Assembly (NCBI GenBank): GCA_963708645.1
Contig: CAVPTA010000003.1
Location: forward strand, 62,001 to 126,000
Direction of reading: 5' to 3'
DNA length: 64,000 nucleotides
Source of the DNA: RYN-133 sp963708645
GTDB lineage: Bacteria > Actinomycetota > Actinomycetes > Mycobacteriales > Jatrophihabitantaceae
The notes under the pieces are model-generated. The model made no database searches and was not told where the DNA came from. It saw only the letters and a program-made list of their open reading frames with translations. The position numbers and the translations under genes were made by a program. Of the stretch, positions 1 to 7,914 are shown piece after piece (position 1 is the stretch's first letter; each line of letters starts with the position of its first letter).

Positions 1-96
1 CCGCGCGTCGAGCAACCCGGCGAACCGATCGTCGAGATCGAGCGTCCACGGATCGACGTCATAACTGGCACCAGGACTCTGTCTCGTGCTCCGCAC
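1..96 (-). CDS. DUF222/HNH (13E12-type) protein, N-terminal fragment cut by window edge
   Basis: On the minus strand one frame stays open from the GTG at 96 (alternative in-frame GTG at 105) to the window edge, giving 32 visible codons. The peptide YDVDPWTLDLDDRFAGLL lines up with VDPATCTRDQRFDCLEEL near the N-terminus of the complete DUF222/HNH protein at 38250-39431 (shared VDP-x-T-x3-D-x-RF-x2-L). A 16-base element upstream of that gene also recurs just upstream of this start with one mismatch. Identification as a second 13E12-type HNH protein is therefore inference from paralogy; the DUF222 core and HNH motif lie outside the window. The exact start is uncertain because no clear ribosome binding site is visible. 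Confidence 0.55.
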   Translation of the reverse strand, partial: MRSTRQSPGASYDVDPWTLDLDDRFAGLLDAR

Positions 97-103
97 GCTA
101 ACC

Positions 104-130
104 ACAGGGTCTGACAATTTCTGACCCTGT
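104..130. promoter_or_regulatory. Inverted repeat with DUF222-linked promoter element
   Basis: Perfect 8-base arms ACAGGGTC (104-111) and GACCCTGT (123-130) flank an 11-base spacer. Inside, GGTCTGACAATTTCTG (108-123) matches GGTCTGACAGTTTCTG at 39451-39466 at 15 of 16 positions. Both copies lie directly upstream of minus-strand DUF222-type genes, so the shared core is probably a promoter or operator element of this gene family. The flanking palindrome is present only at this copy. Confidence 0.5.
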
Positions 131-318
131 CGAACCGACAATCGCTCTATTCCACAGATAGATTCTCGTTGTCGTGCGGGACGACATGGGCTCGCTTCCT
201 ACCGCCGGCGGCGCTGCTACTTGCCCGGCGCTGTGATTGGACATGCCGTCCGGACGACAACGAGCCCACGATAATGGTGGACAAGTAGCGCTGACATTCA
301 CTGCGGAGGGACAGGCCA
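131..318. other. Gene-free spacer upstream of the DNA ligase
   Basis: No plausible coding sequence fits here. An 11-base inverted repeat, CTCGTTGTCGT (165-175) and ACGACAACGAG (254-264), brackets about 80 bases; it could be an RNA fold or chance. The sequence GGAGGG at 305-310 sits eight bases before the GTG at 319 and fixes the ligase start. Confidence 0.4.
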
Positions 319-1275
319 GTGCCCGCACACTCGCTCGACAACGCGCCACGAGCGCCGATGCCAACCGTCCCCGAACCGATGCTGGCCACGCTCACGGAGG
401 AGCGGTTCTCCGACAAGGAGTGGGTCTTCGAGAAGAAGTGGGACGGCATCCGCTGTCTCGCGTTCCGCGACGCCAAGGGCAAGGTCGCGCTGCGGTCGCG
501 CAACGATCTGCCGCTGGACAGCCGCTTTCCCGACGTCGCGGCCGCAATCAAAGAACAACTCACGACCAGCGCGGTGCTGGACGGCGAGGTGGTGGCCTTC
601 CGCGGCAAGCACAGCAGCTTCGAGGAACTACAGCAGCACGGCACGAAGGTCTTCTACTACGTGTTCGACGTGCTCTACCTCGACGGCCACGACGTGCGCG
701 AACTGCCACTGCGCGAACGCAAGCAACTGTTGCGCGCGCACGTGCACTTCGACGGCCCGCTGCGATTCACGGCACATCGCAACGAAGCCGGCGAGGACGA
801 GTACCGCAAGGCGTGCGCACGTGGCGACGAGGGCGTGATCGCAAAGCGGGCGGACGCGCCGTACCGTCCCGGCCGCTCACGTGACTGGCTGAAGTTCAAG
901 TGCGTGCACAACCAGGAACTCGTGATCGGCGGCTACACCGACCCCAAGGGCAGCCGCGCGGCATTCGGCGCGCTGCTCGTCGGCTACTACGACGGCGACG
1001 ACTTCGTCTATGCCGGCAAGGTCGGTACCGGCTTCGACGACAAGACGCTGCGCAATCTGTACGAACGAATGAAACCCAAGGAACGTGGGACGACTCCGTT
1101 CACTCGCGGCCGACTGAAAGTGCCGCGTGACGGGTCGATGCACTTCGTCGAACCCGAACTCGTCGGACAGTTCGGGTTCACCGAGTGGACGCGCGACGGC
1201 ATGCTGCGCCATCCCCGCTACGAAGGGCTTCGCGACGACAAGGCAGCCCGCGAGGTCGTCCGCGAGCAGCGCTAG
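319..1275 (+). CDS. ATP-dependent DNA ligase (LigC/LigD ligase-domain type)
   Basis: A 318-residue stand-alone ligase that seals nicks through a lysyl-AMP intermediate. Motif I is KWDG with catalytic Lys40; motif III reads VFDVLYLDG, motif IV DEGVIAKR and motif V DWLKFKC. The C-terminal third is an OB-fold ending in FTEWTRDGMLRHPRYEGL, typical of the ligase module of LigD. No polymerase or phosphoesterase module and no Ku gene is seen nearby, so it may be a LigC-like end-joining or repair ligase rather than full LigD. The GTG start at 319 is supported by GGAGGG eight bases upstream; the next in-frame ATG is at 358. Confidence 0.9.
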   Translation: MPAHSLDNAPRAPMPTVPEPMLATLTEERFSDKEWVFEKKWDGIRCLAFRDAKGKVALRSRNDLPLDSRFPDVAAAIKEQLTTSAVLDGEVVAFRGKHSSFEELQQHGTKVFYYVFDVLYLDGHDVRELPLRERKQLLRAHVHFDGPLRFTAHRNEAGEDEYRKACARGDEGVIAKRADAPYRPGRSRDWLKFKCVHNQELVIGGYTDPKGSRAAFGALLVGYYDGDDFVYAGKVGTGFDDKTLRNLYERMKPKERGTTPFTRGRLKVPRDGSMHFVEPELVGQFGFTEWTRDGMLRHPRYEGLRDDKAAREVVREQR

Positions 1276-1285
1276 CGTCGACGGC

Positions 1286-1687
1286 ATGGCCACTGTCGAC
1301 GACGTGCACGAGCTCGCTCAGGCGATGCCGCACGTCACCGTCGTCCACGGCCCGAAGGGCAACGCCGTCTATCAGGTCGGCGGCAAGTCGTTCGTCTTCT
1401 TCCGCACGCCACAACGCGACGCGTCCGATCCACAGACAGGCGAGAAGTGGGCCGACGTGATCATGTTGTGGGTCGGCTCCGAAGCCGACAAGCTCGCGCT
1501 GATCCAGGACGAGTCGACGCCGTTCTTCACGACGCCACGGTTCGACAACCACCCGTCCGTGCTGATCCGCGGCGCGCACCTTGACCGCATCACCAAGCAG
1601 GAACTGGCCGAACTCGTGCAGGACGCGTGGCTGTCACGCGCATCGCGCCGACGCGCCGAGACCTGGTTGCAGCAGAACCCGGGCTAG
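1286..1687 (+). CDS. MmcQ/YjbR-like family protein
   Basis: A 133-residue protein with the compact MmcQ/YjbR fold (a double-wing-type, CyaY-like small domain). The N-terminal segment VDDVHELAQAMPHVTVVHG and the conserved KWADVIMLWV and FFTTPRFDNHPSVLI stretches are typical of the actinobacterial branch. The family is often called DNA-binding, but its role is unknown. It begins ten bases after the ligase stop and is probably in the same transcript. The frame stays open further upstream, but that extension lies inside the ligase gene and does not resemble the family, so the ATG at 1286 is preferred. Confidence 0.75.
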   Translation: MATVDDVHELAQAMPHVTVVHGPKGNAVYQVGGKSFVFFRTPQRDASDPQTGEKWADVIMLWVGSEADKLALIQDESTPFFTTPRFDNHPSVLIRGAHLDRITKQELAELVQDAWLSRASRRRAETWLQQNPG

Positions 1688-2639
1688 CGGCGGATCGGCA
1701 CGCACTGCTCGACGCCGTTGATCAGCCCGTTGGCATAGATCTGCTTGTCGCTCGCGTCGAGTCCGGACATGCCCGCGCTGTTGCCGCCGGCCTCGTTGTA
1801 GATCCACGGGACGTGCGAGAGCAGCTGCACGATCCAGATGTTGCCGCTCTGCAGACCGCGACCGCCGAGGTCGTAACCGGTGTTGCCGAGCAGGTTGACC
1901 GAACGCCCCTGAGCGGCTCGAACGGGTGCGCTGGAAGATCTCGCCGTAGCGCTTGCTGACCGCCGCGATGTGCGAGTCGGTGAAGTAGATCTTCCTGCCC
2001 TGCGGGTTCTCGCGGTAATCGCCGACCGACTGGTAGTAGACGTTGCTGTTGCCGCCGTCGAACGGAATGCCGCCGTTCGACCCGGCCTGATCGTGAATGC
2101 TCAGCGCGATGTCGGCGTGCACGCGATTCGCGAGATAGGCGCGCACGCCGAGGTTCGTCGGGGTGTCGACTGTCGGCTTGGTGAGGTACACGCGATAGCC
2201 GTCGGCGACGAGCTTGCGCCGCACCAGCAACGCGATGTCCCACACGTCGCGCATCTCGGGTTCGTTCTCGTAGTCGGCGGTGTCGAGCCCGGTCGAGGGA
2301 TCGGTGCCGCTCACGCTCACGCTGTGCCCCGGGTCGATCACGACGACCGGATGGTTCGCGCGGCGGGCGGAGAGCGGTCGGCGGCGGAGTCGGTGGCGGA
2401 GTCACCACCACCGACGTCGGCGTCCGCGTCGGATGAGGGTGCTTCTTGTGTTTCTTGTGTTTCGGCGGGACGGGCGAGGCCGACGTGCTGCTCGACGACG
2501 GCACGGGCGAGGTCGACGACACGGGCGAGGTCGACGGCTTGGGCACCGCGACCGGATGACCCGCCTGGCTCGACGTGCACGCCGCAGCCGCGAAGAGCAC
2601 AGCAATGCCGGCGTAGACAGCAAGGCGGCGGGGAATCAC
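1684..2639 (-). CDS. Secreted N-acetylmuramoyl-L-alanine amidase (Amidase_3), two frameshifts
   Basis: The GTG at 2639 begins a lipoprotein signal (AVLFAAAACTSS) followed by a Pro/Ser/Thr- and Lys/His-rich linker. After a frame change at about 2345-2400 comes the amidase core: VVVIDPGHSVSVSG (zinc His), an ENEPEMRDVWDIALLV helix with the second metal-ligand Glu, and ALSIHDQAGS (zinc His). A second frame change at about 1915-1930 leads into SVNLLGNTGYDLGG and a C-terminus ending CVPIRR. The enzyme would cleave the amide between MurNAc and L-Ala in peptidoglycan. The usual C-terminal catalytic E-x-G-F is not evident; the equivalent stretch reads GNTGYDLGG, so activity is uncertain. The stop overlaps that of the convergent MmcQ gene by three bases. 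Confidence 0.7.
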
Positions 2640-2825
2640 CAGCCCACGGTAACGAGCCGAATCGCCAGATTCGTGATCAACCGGTCGACGCGGCGAGTTG
2701 CGTCACGCCGCACGCCGGCGCGATTCATGCCAGCTGTGGAATCACCCGCCCGACACGGCGGGGGCGCAACATCTGGAAGCCCGACCGGCACGGTATACAA
2801 AGCGGGAGCCCGAGAGGAGACGTCA
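2640..2825. other. Divergent intergenic region between amidase and DUF3048 lipoprotein
   Basis: This region holds the start regions of both divergent genes. A TATACA hexamer at 2794-2799, about 27 bases before the DUF3048 ATG, is a possible -10 box, but no convincing -35 is seen 17 bases upstream. The sequence AGAGGAGA at 2813-2820 is the ribosome binding site for the ATG at 2826. Nothing else was recognised. Confidence 0.35.
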
Positions 2826-3839
2826 ATGATCACGTTCCGGCGCGCAATCTGTGGAATTGCGCTCACCGGCCTTGGCGCGCTCGCCGGCTGCACCGGTAGC
2901 AGTGGCGGGTCGCCGAGCTCGTCGCCACCGTCGTCCCCGCACTCGTCCAAGTCCGGGCGACCGACGGCTCCTGCGGTGAATCCGCTGACCGGCTTGAAGC
3001 CGTCCAAGAATCCGGTGATCGCGGTCAAGATCGAGGACACCGCGCTGGGACGTCCGCAGGTCGGCACCAACCTCGCCGACATCGTCTACGTCGAGCAGGT
3101 CGAGGGCGGGCTCACCCGGCTGATGGCGATCTTCAACACGCACCTGCCGACCTCGGTCGAGCCGGTGCGCAGCGTGCGTCCGAGCGATCCCGAACTCGCC
3201 CTGCAGTTGGGGCACATCATCTTCGTCGCGTCCGGTGGTTCGAAGGCCGGGTTCGCGCCCCTGAAGGACTCACCGCTGAAGAAGGTCATCGGCGACCGTG
3301 GTGGCCCCGAGTTCACCCGTGACCCGAATCGCAACGCTCCCGAGAACCTCGTCGTAAACCTGAAGAAGGTCGCGAAGATGGTCAAGGGACCGCGCGCGAA
3401 GAGCATCGGCCTGCAGTGGTCGACGAAGCCGCCCGCCGGCAAGACGAAGCCGGGCACATTCGTGCAGACGATGGTCGGTGGTACTCCCGTGACGTTCAAA
3501 TGGAACGCGAAGACGCACCGGTACATGCGCATCATCGACGGCGCGATCCAGTACACCGCCAACCACAGCGTCATCGACACTCCGAATGTCGTGGTGGAGT
3601 TCTGCAAGGTCACGACCTACACCAAGGACCGTGACGTGCTCGGCAACCCGGCGAAGTTCACCAAGACGATCGGGACGGGCAAGGCCGTGGTGTTCCGCGA
3701 CGGCAAGCGCATCAACGGCACCTGGAGCCGCAAGTCGGTCAACGACGGGACGATCTTCAAGGCGAACGGCAAGGTCATCCCGCTGACCCCGGGCGGTGCG
3801 TGGTTCGTGCTCGCTGCCGTGGGTGCGCCGCTGAAGTAG
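2826..3839 (+). CDS. DUF3048 (YerB-like) lipoprotein
   Basis: A 337-residue lipoprotein: signal peptide with lipobox LGALAGC, a Ser/Pro-rich linker, then the DUF3048 N-terminal domain starting VNPLTGLKPSKNPVIAVKIE with the family hallmarks ADIVYVEQVEGGLTRLMAIF and PVRSVRPSD. The C-terminal DUF3048_C half runs from about residue 230 to the end. YerB-like proteins sit on the outer face of the Gram-positive membrane; their biochemical role is unknown. The ATG at 2826 has a strong ribosome binding site five bases upstream. The gene diverges from the cell-wall amidase, which fits an envelope role but does not prove one. Confidence 0.85.
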   Translation: MITFRRAICGIALTGLGALAGCTGSSGGSPSSSPPSSPHSSKSGRPTAPAVNPLTGLKPSKNPVIAVKIEDTALGRPQVGTNLADIVYVEQVEGGLTRLMAIFNTHLPTSVEPVRSVRPSDPELALQLGHIIFVASGGSKAGFAPLKDSPLKKVIGDRGGPEFTRDPNRNAPENLVVNLKKVAKMVKGPRAKSIGLQWSTKPPAGKTKPGTFVQTMVGGTPVTFKWNAKTHRYMRIIDGAIQYTANHSVIDTPNVVVEFCKVTTYTKDRDVLGNPAKFTKTIGTGKAVVFRDGKRINGTWSRKSVNDGTIFKANGKVIPLTPGGAWFVLAAVGAPLK

Positions 3840-3894
3840 GGCTTCCTGCGCCGGTCCGAACGCGCCTATTGTCGAGGCGTCGGGAGGACGAGCG

Positions 3895-4716
3895 ATGACC
3901 CTAGCGATTGCTCCTGCCCAGCCGCAGACGACGACACCGCTGTCGTATCGCAAGAGCGTGGAGCTGCTGCGACCGCAGCAGTTGCAGGTGCTGCGGCGCG
4001 CGTATCGGGCGTCCGAGGCGCAGAGCGACGACCGTGGCTTCAACCGCTGGGCCGGGATTCACGGGCTGCCACTGCCGTATTCGTGCCAGCACCACACCGA
4101 GCTGTTCCTGCCGTGGCACCGTGCGTACTTGTACTTCTTCGAGCTCAGCCTGAAGCGGTACGAGCCGACCGTGACATTGCCGTGGTGGGACTGGACATCG
4201 GCCGGCTCGCACCAACACGGCGTGCCGCCGTCCTACGCCGTCGCGAAGGTCGGCAGTGCGGTCAATCCGCTTGCGGCAGGCGGCCCGATCGATCCGCTCG
4301 CGACCAAGCAGGGACGCAGCAGCGGCGTCGGCGGGCCGCGCAAGACGTCGCGCAATCACGATGTCGCGTCCGCGCTACCGACATCGCACGACATCGACAA
4401 GCTGCTCAAGCTCGGCGACTTCCTCGACTTCCAGCAGCAACTCGAACAGGTCCACGACGACGTCCACGTCTGGTGCGGCGGGACGATGGCCGAGATCCCG
4501 TTCGCAGCCTTCGACCCGTTGTTCTTCGCGCATCACGCGATGATCGATCGCATCTGGCGGCTGTGGCAGTTGCGGCATCCGACTGCGGTGGTGCCGCACA
4601 GCCTGGTGAACGACGCGCTCGACCCGTTCAACATCACCGTGGCGAACACCCTGGACGTGACCGCGCTCGGCTATGACTACGCGACCTTCTCGTCACGGAC
4701 GGTGATCTCGTCATGA
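3895..4716 (+). CDS. Tyrosinase (type-3 copper oxidase)
   Basis: A 273-residue tyrosinase central domain. The CuA site shows His56 (IHG), His66/67 (CQHH) and His75 (LPWHRAYLYFFE); the CuB site shows His187, His191 (VHDDVHVWCGG) and His214 (DPLFFAHHAMIDRIW). Such enzymes hydroxylate monophenols and oxidise catechols to quinones. Cys64 next to the second CuA histidine resembles the Cys of the Cys-His thioether seen in many type-3 copper proteins. There is no signal peptide. The start has GGGAGG seven bases upstream. The stop overlaps the next start (ATGA), so tyrosinase and the 4713-5171 protein should be made together. Confidence 0.9.
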   Translation: MTLAIAPAQPQTTTPLSYRKSVELLRPQQLQVLRRAYRASEAQSDDRGFNRWAGIHGLPLPYSCQHHTELFLPWHRAYLYFFELSLKRYEPTVTLPWWDWTSAGSHQHGVPPSYAVAKVGSAVNPLAAGGPIDPLATKQGRSSGVGGPRKTSRNHDVASALPTSHDIDKLLKLGDFLDFQQQLEQVHDDVHVWCGGTMAEIPFAAFDPLFFAHHAMIDRIWRLWQLRHPTAVVPHSLVNDALDPFNITVANTLDVTALGYDYATFSSRTVISS

Positions 4717-5171
4717 AGATCACGTTCGAGCTCGAGCTGCCGCCGGCCTCGGTCATGGACGGACTGGCGCGCGCTGATCTGACCTTCTACGGACTCGACC
4801 ACTCCGGATCGAGTTACCGAGCGCTGATCTTCTTCAACAATCCGAGTGCCGACACCACGACGCCGACCGACGCGGCCGCCGGCTACGTCACCCGGTTCGC
4901 CGTGTTCGGGCACGGTGGCTGTTTCGGCGAATCGGGGCACTGCGAGGTCGTCGGCCCGGTGAACGCGTTCGACCGCAACCACCCGCACCAGTTGCAGCCC
5001 GCGACGCGCATCGTCACCGTGACCGACGCAGTGCAGACCCTCGTCGCGTCCGGTGCGAAATCGGTGACCGTCACCGTGGTGCCCGTCGTGCGGAAGTCCG
5101 CGCTGGCAAAGGAATCCGACGCCGACAGTGTGCTGGTCATCGACCAGGTCGCCCTGCACACGTACGCCTGA
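4713..5171 (+). CDS. Stand-alone polyphenol-oxidase C-terminal (KFDV-like) domain protein
   Basis: A 152-residue beta-rich protein translationally coupled to the tyrosinase by an ATGA overlap. Segments such as YRALIFFNNPSAD, RFAVFGHGGCFGESGHCEV and VTVTVVPVV resemble the C-terminal jelly-roll domain that follows the catalytic domain in plant-type and some bacterial polyphenol oxidases, where it covers the active site until removed. Here it is a separate polypeptide without signal peptide. A role as shielding or copper-delivery partner of the tyrosinase, like the MelC1 caddie in function but not in sequence, is inference from position and domain type. Confidence 0.65.
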   Translation: MKITFELELPPASVMDGLARADLTFYGLDHSGSSYRALIFFNNPSADTTTPTDAAAGYVTRFAVFGHGGCFGESGHCEVVGPVNAFDRNHPHQLQPATRIVTVTDAVQTLVASGAKSVTVTVVPVVRKSALAKESDADSVLVIDQVALHTYA

Positions 5172-5176
5172 GGCGC

Positions 5177-6769
5177 CTACCAGAGCGGGAAGCGGATGCC
5201 GCCTGACTGTGCAGTGTGCGGGCGCGCTGCGATGTTCGGCTGCGCGTGCCGGAACGGCACGACGTCCTGGTTGCAGACCGTCCCCTTCGCGGGCACCTGC
5301 GAGGTCAGCAGGTAGTGCGAGATCTTGTTCGTTGCGCATCGCGAGAGGAACAGGGACGTGTGCCCCCAGCCGTGCACGGTCAGCAGGCGCGAGTTGGGCA
5401 GCAGCCGCGCGGCGGTCTGGGCGCCCTGATACGGCGTCGCGGGGTCGGACAGGTTGCCGACCACGAGCACCGGATTCGCGGTGTGGTGGTTGAACGGGCC
5501 GAGGAAGCGGTTGCTGTCGTGGCCCGGCCAGTGGGCGCACACGCTCGACGCCCACGTCCACGTCGGGCCGAACACGCCGTCGTGCTTGGCCGAGTTGGCC
5601 GAGGCGCGCGTCCACGCTGCTTCGTTGTGCGGGTCGATCGCGTCGGAGCACGCGACACCGGGGAAGCCTTCGATGAAATTCTGGTATGCGTACGCGCGGC
5701 GGAACGGAGCACGTTCGCGGGCGAGCGCGCTCGACATCGACGTGGTCGTGCGCAACTGCTTCACGTAGGTCGCAAAGCTCGGCCAGCTGGACGAGTCGTA
5801 CATGGCACCGAGGGTGTCGGAGATCAGGAAGCTCTGGTCGTAGGGAGTTGACGAGCCGCCCATGTCGATCGGGTGCTTCTGCAGCCGGTGGTACAGCTGC
5901 CAGTACTTGTCGCCCGCGTGCGGAGCGAGCGCGCAATGCTTGCCGCCGGCGTTGCACAGGCGCAGGAACTCGCGCAGCGTCTTGCGTGCGCCGACAGCGC
6001 TGTGCAGTCGCGTCGAGAACGGTACGGAGTGGTTCGCTCCGCGTCCCGACCACGCCACGGGGTTCAGCACGCCGTCGATGGTGACCGCGCGGACGTGTCC
6101 GGGGAACAGGTTCGCGTACGTGTCGCCGAGGTAGCTGCCGTACGAGACGCCGTAATAGGTCAACTGCTTGTCGCCGACTGCCGCGCGCATGCGGTCGAGA
6201 TCGCGCGCTGCGTCGGCGGTAGCCATGTGGTCGAGGATCGGATTGCCGCGATGCGCACACGCGTCTTCGATGTACCGGTCGCTCGCGAATTGTTGCTGGC
6301 GCCGCTTGGCGTTGTCGGGATACGGGAACGGCGGGTAATGGGACCCGGCTTGGTTCATCGTCTGGAAGCAGCGCAGCTGGGTGCTGGCGAGGATGCCGCG
6401 CGGGTCGAAGCCGATCAGGTCGAAATCTGCGCGTACCTGCGGGGTGAACAGTTCCCTGCCTGCGCCGACGACGAAGTCGATGCCCGAACCGCCCGGGCCG
6501 CCTGGGTTGAGGAAGATCGACCCGATGCGATGCGCCGGATCGGTCGCGGGCTGCTTGACCATCGCGATCGAGATCGTCGGGCCGTTCGGGTCGCGGTAGT
6601 CGAGCGGTACTTTCAGCTTCGCGCAGAAGTAGCCGTGGTCGCAGGCGCGCCAGTGCAGCGGCGACGACGATGCGGCTCCGGCCGGCGTCTCGACCGCGAC
6701 CGTGGTCGTGAGTGTCATGAGGGCCGTGCCCGCCAGCGCAAGAATGCGGACGAGAGCTCGTGCAGGCAT
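5177..6769 (-). CDS. Secreted alpha/beta-hydrolase, tripeptidyl aminopeptidase-like (S33)
   Basis: A 530-residue exported hydrolase of the TAP/SlpD type. The signal peptide runs to ETPAGAAS; the mature chain opens HWRACDHGYFCAKLKVPLDY, a hallmark of this family. The oxyanion segment is IFLNPGGPGGSGIDF, the nucleophile elbow YYGVSYGSYLG, the acid NLSDPATPY and the base GWGHTS. It probably removes short N-terminal peptides or esters outside the cell. The ATG at 6769 has GGGAGG six bases upstream, although the frame is open further upstream. It is convergent with the tyrosinase operon, five bases apart. Confidence 0.85.
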   Translation of the reverse strand: MPARALVRILALAGTALMTLTTTVAVETPAGAASSSPLHWRACDHGYFCAKLKVPLDYRDPNGPTISIAMVKQPATDPAHRIGSIFLNPGGPGGSGIDFVVGAGRELFTPQVRADFDLIGFDPRGILASTQLRCFQTMNQAGSHYPPFPYPDNAKRRQQQFASDRYIEDACAHRGNPILDHMATADAARDLDRMRAAVGDKQLTYYGVSYGSYLGDTYANLFPGHVRAVTIDGVLNPVAWSGRGANHSVPFSTRLHSAVGARKTLREFLRLCNAGGKHCALAPHAGDKYWQLYHRLQKHPIDMGGSSTPYDQSFLISDTLGAMYDSSSWPSFATYVKQLRTTTSMSSALARERAPFRRAYAYQNFIEGFPGVACSDAIDPHNEAAWTRASANSAKHDGVFGPTWTWASSVCAHWPGHDSNRFLGPFNHHTANPVLVVGNLSDPATPYQGAQTAARLLPNSRLLTVHGWGHTSLFLSRCATNKISHYLLTSQVPAKGTVCNQDVVPFRHAQPNIAARPHTAQSGGIRFPLW

Positions 6770-6836
6770 TCGGATCCTCCCGATCGGGACTATCGACTCG
6801 CCCCGTCCTACAGGAACCGACGACCCGCGTAAAGCA

Positions 6837-7887
6837 TTACGCGGACTTTGTACGGCGTCGTCCCGATCCGCTGGACAATTCCATCGGCGGCGGCGCCGTC
6901 GAGTCGCGCACGACCAACTCGGTCGCGAGCTCGACATGATGCGAGTCGACGTGGTCGCCCGCGCCGAGGCGCAGCGCCGTTCGCAGCGCGACGCTGCCCA
7001 TCCGTCGCAGCGGCTGGGCGATCGTCGTCAGCTGCGGCGCGGCGACCCGAGCGACCTCGGTGTCGTCGAAGCCGACAACGCTGAGGTCCTGAGGTACGCG
7101 CAACCCGCGGGTGCGGGCCGCCTCGATCACCCCGAGCGCCATCTCGTCGTTGGCTGCGAAGACGGCCGTGGGCGGCAGCGGCAGGTCGAGCAGCGCTGCG
7201 CCGGCCACCAGCCCGTCCTGATACATGAAGGTGCCCGGCTGCACGTACCCGCGCGGAATTCGTTCCCCCGCTGCCTCCATCGCGCCGCGATAGCCCTGCA
7301 GCCGAGCCTGGTTGCATGCGGCGCCGGTGGTGCCACCGACGTAGGCGATGCGGCGATGTCCGAGATCGAGCAGGTGTTGCGTTGCGGCGAGGCCACCGGC
7401 GAAGTTCGTCGAGCCGACACTGATGATCTCGACCCCGGGCGCGCCGATCGGGTCGATCACCACGGTCGGGACGTGTGCGCGCAACAGCGACGAGAGTTCG
7501 CTTACCGCGGTGGTGACGGCGATGACGGCCTGCCAGTCGCTGACCGAACGGTCGCGAACCAGCTGGGCCGAGCGTTCGGACGCGATGTCGGTGCGCGCGA
7601 CCGTCACCTCGACGCCGACCTCGCCCGCTGCAGCGAGGACGCCTTCGAGGATCTCGAGCGAGTACGTCGGTGAGCGGGCCGTGGAACAGCAGCGCTATCG
7701 CGGCGGCGCGCGGCTTGTCGCCACGACGCGGCTCGTAGGCGTGGTCGGCCAGGACGCGTTCGACCCGCGCGCGTGTTGCCGGTGCGACGTCAGGACGGCC
7801 GTTGACCACCTTCGACACGGTCGCCACGGACACGCCGGCCGCTTCGGCGATCGTCGCCAGCGTGGCGCGTTCGGCCGTATTCGACAC
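6837..7887 (-). CDS. LacI-family transcriptional regulator, one frameshift
   Basis: The N-terminus carries the LacI helix-turn-helix (TLATIAEAAGVSVATVSKV) and hinge (VERVLADHAYEPR). After IALLFHGPLT the frame changes at about 7650-7670 and continues YSLEILEGVLAAAG and through the periplasmic-binding-type sensor domain (HRRIAYVGGT, VFAANDEMALGV, LSVVGFDDTEVA), about 350 residues in all. It lies 27 bases downstream of the GH3 gene on the same strand and probably controls the GH3 and ABC genes through the palindromes at 10320 and 10441. The ligand is likely a xylo-, gluco- or arabino-oligosaccharide; this is inferred from neighbours only. Confidence 0.8.
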
Positions 7888-7914
7888 GACGTCCTCCTGC
7901 CATGACCGACGCGA

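Noticed and set aside
4713..5171. MelC1-type tyrosinase caddie protein
   Set aside because: The sequence lacks the MelC1 pattern and signal peptide and instead resembles the polyphenol-oxidase C-terminal domain; only the role may be similar.
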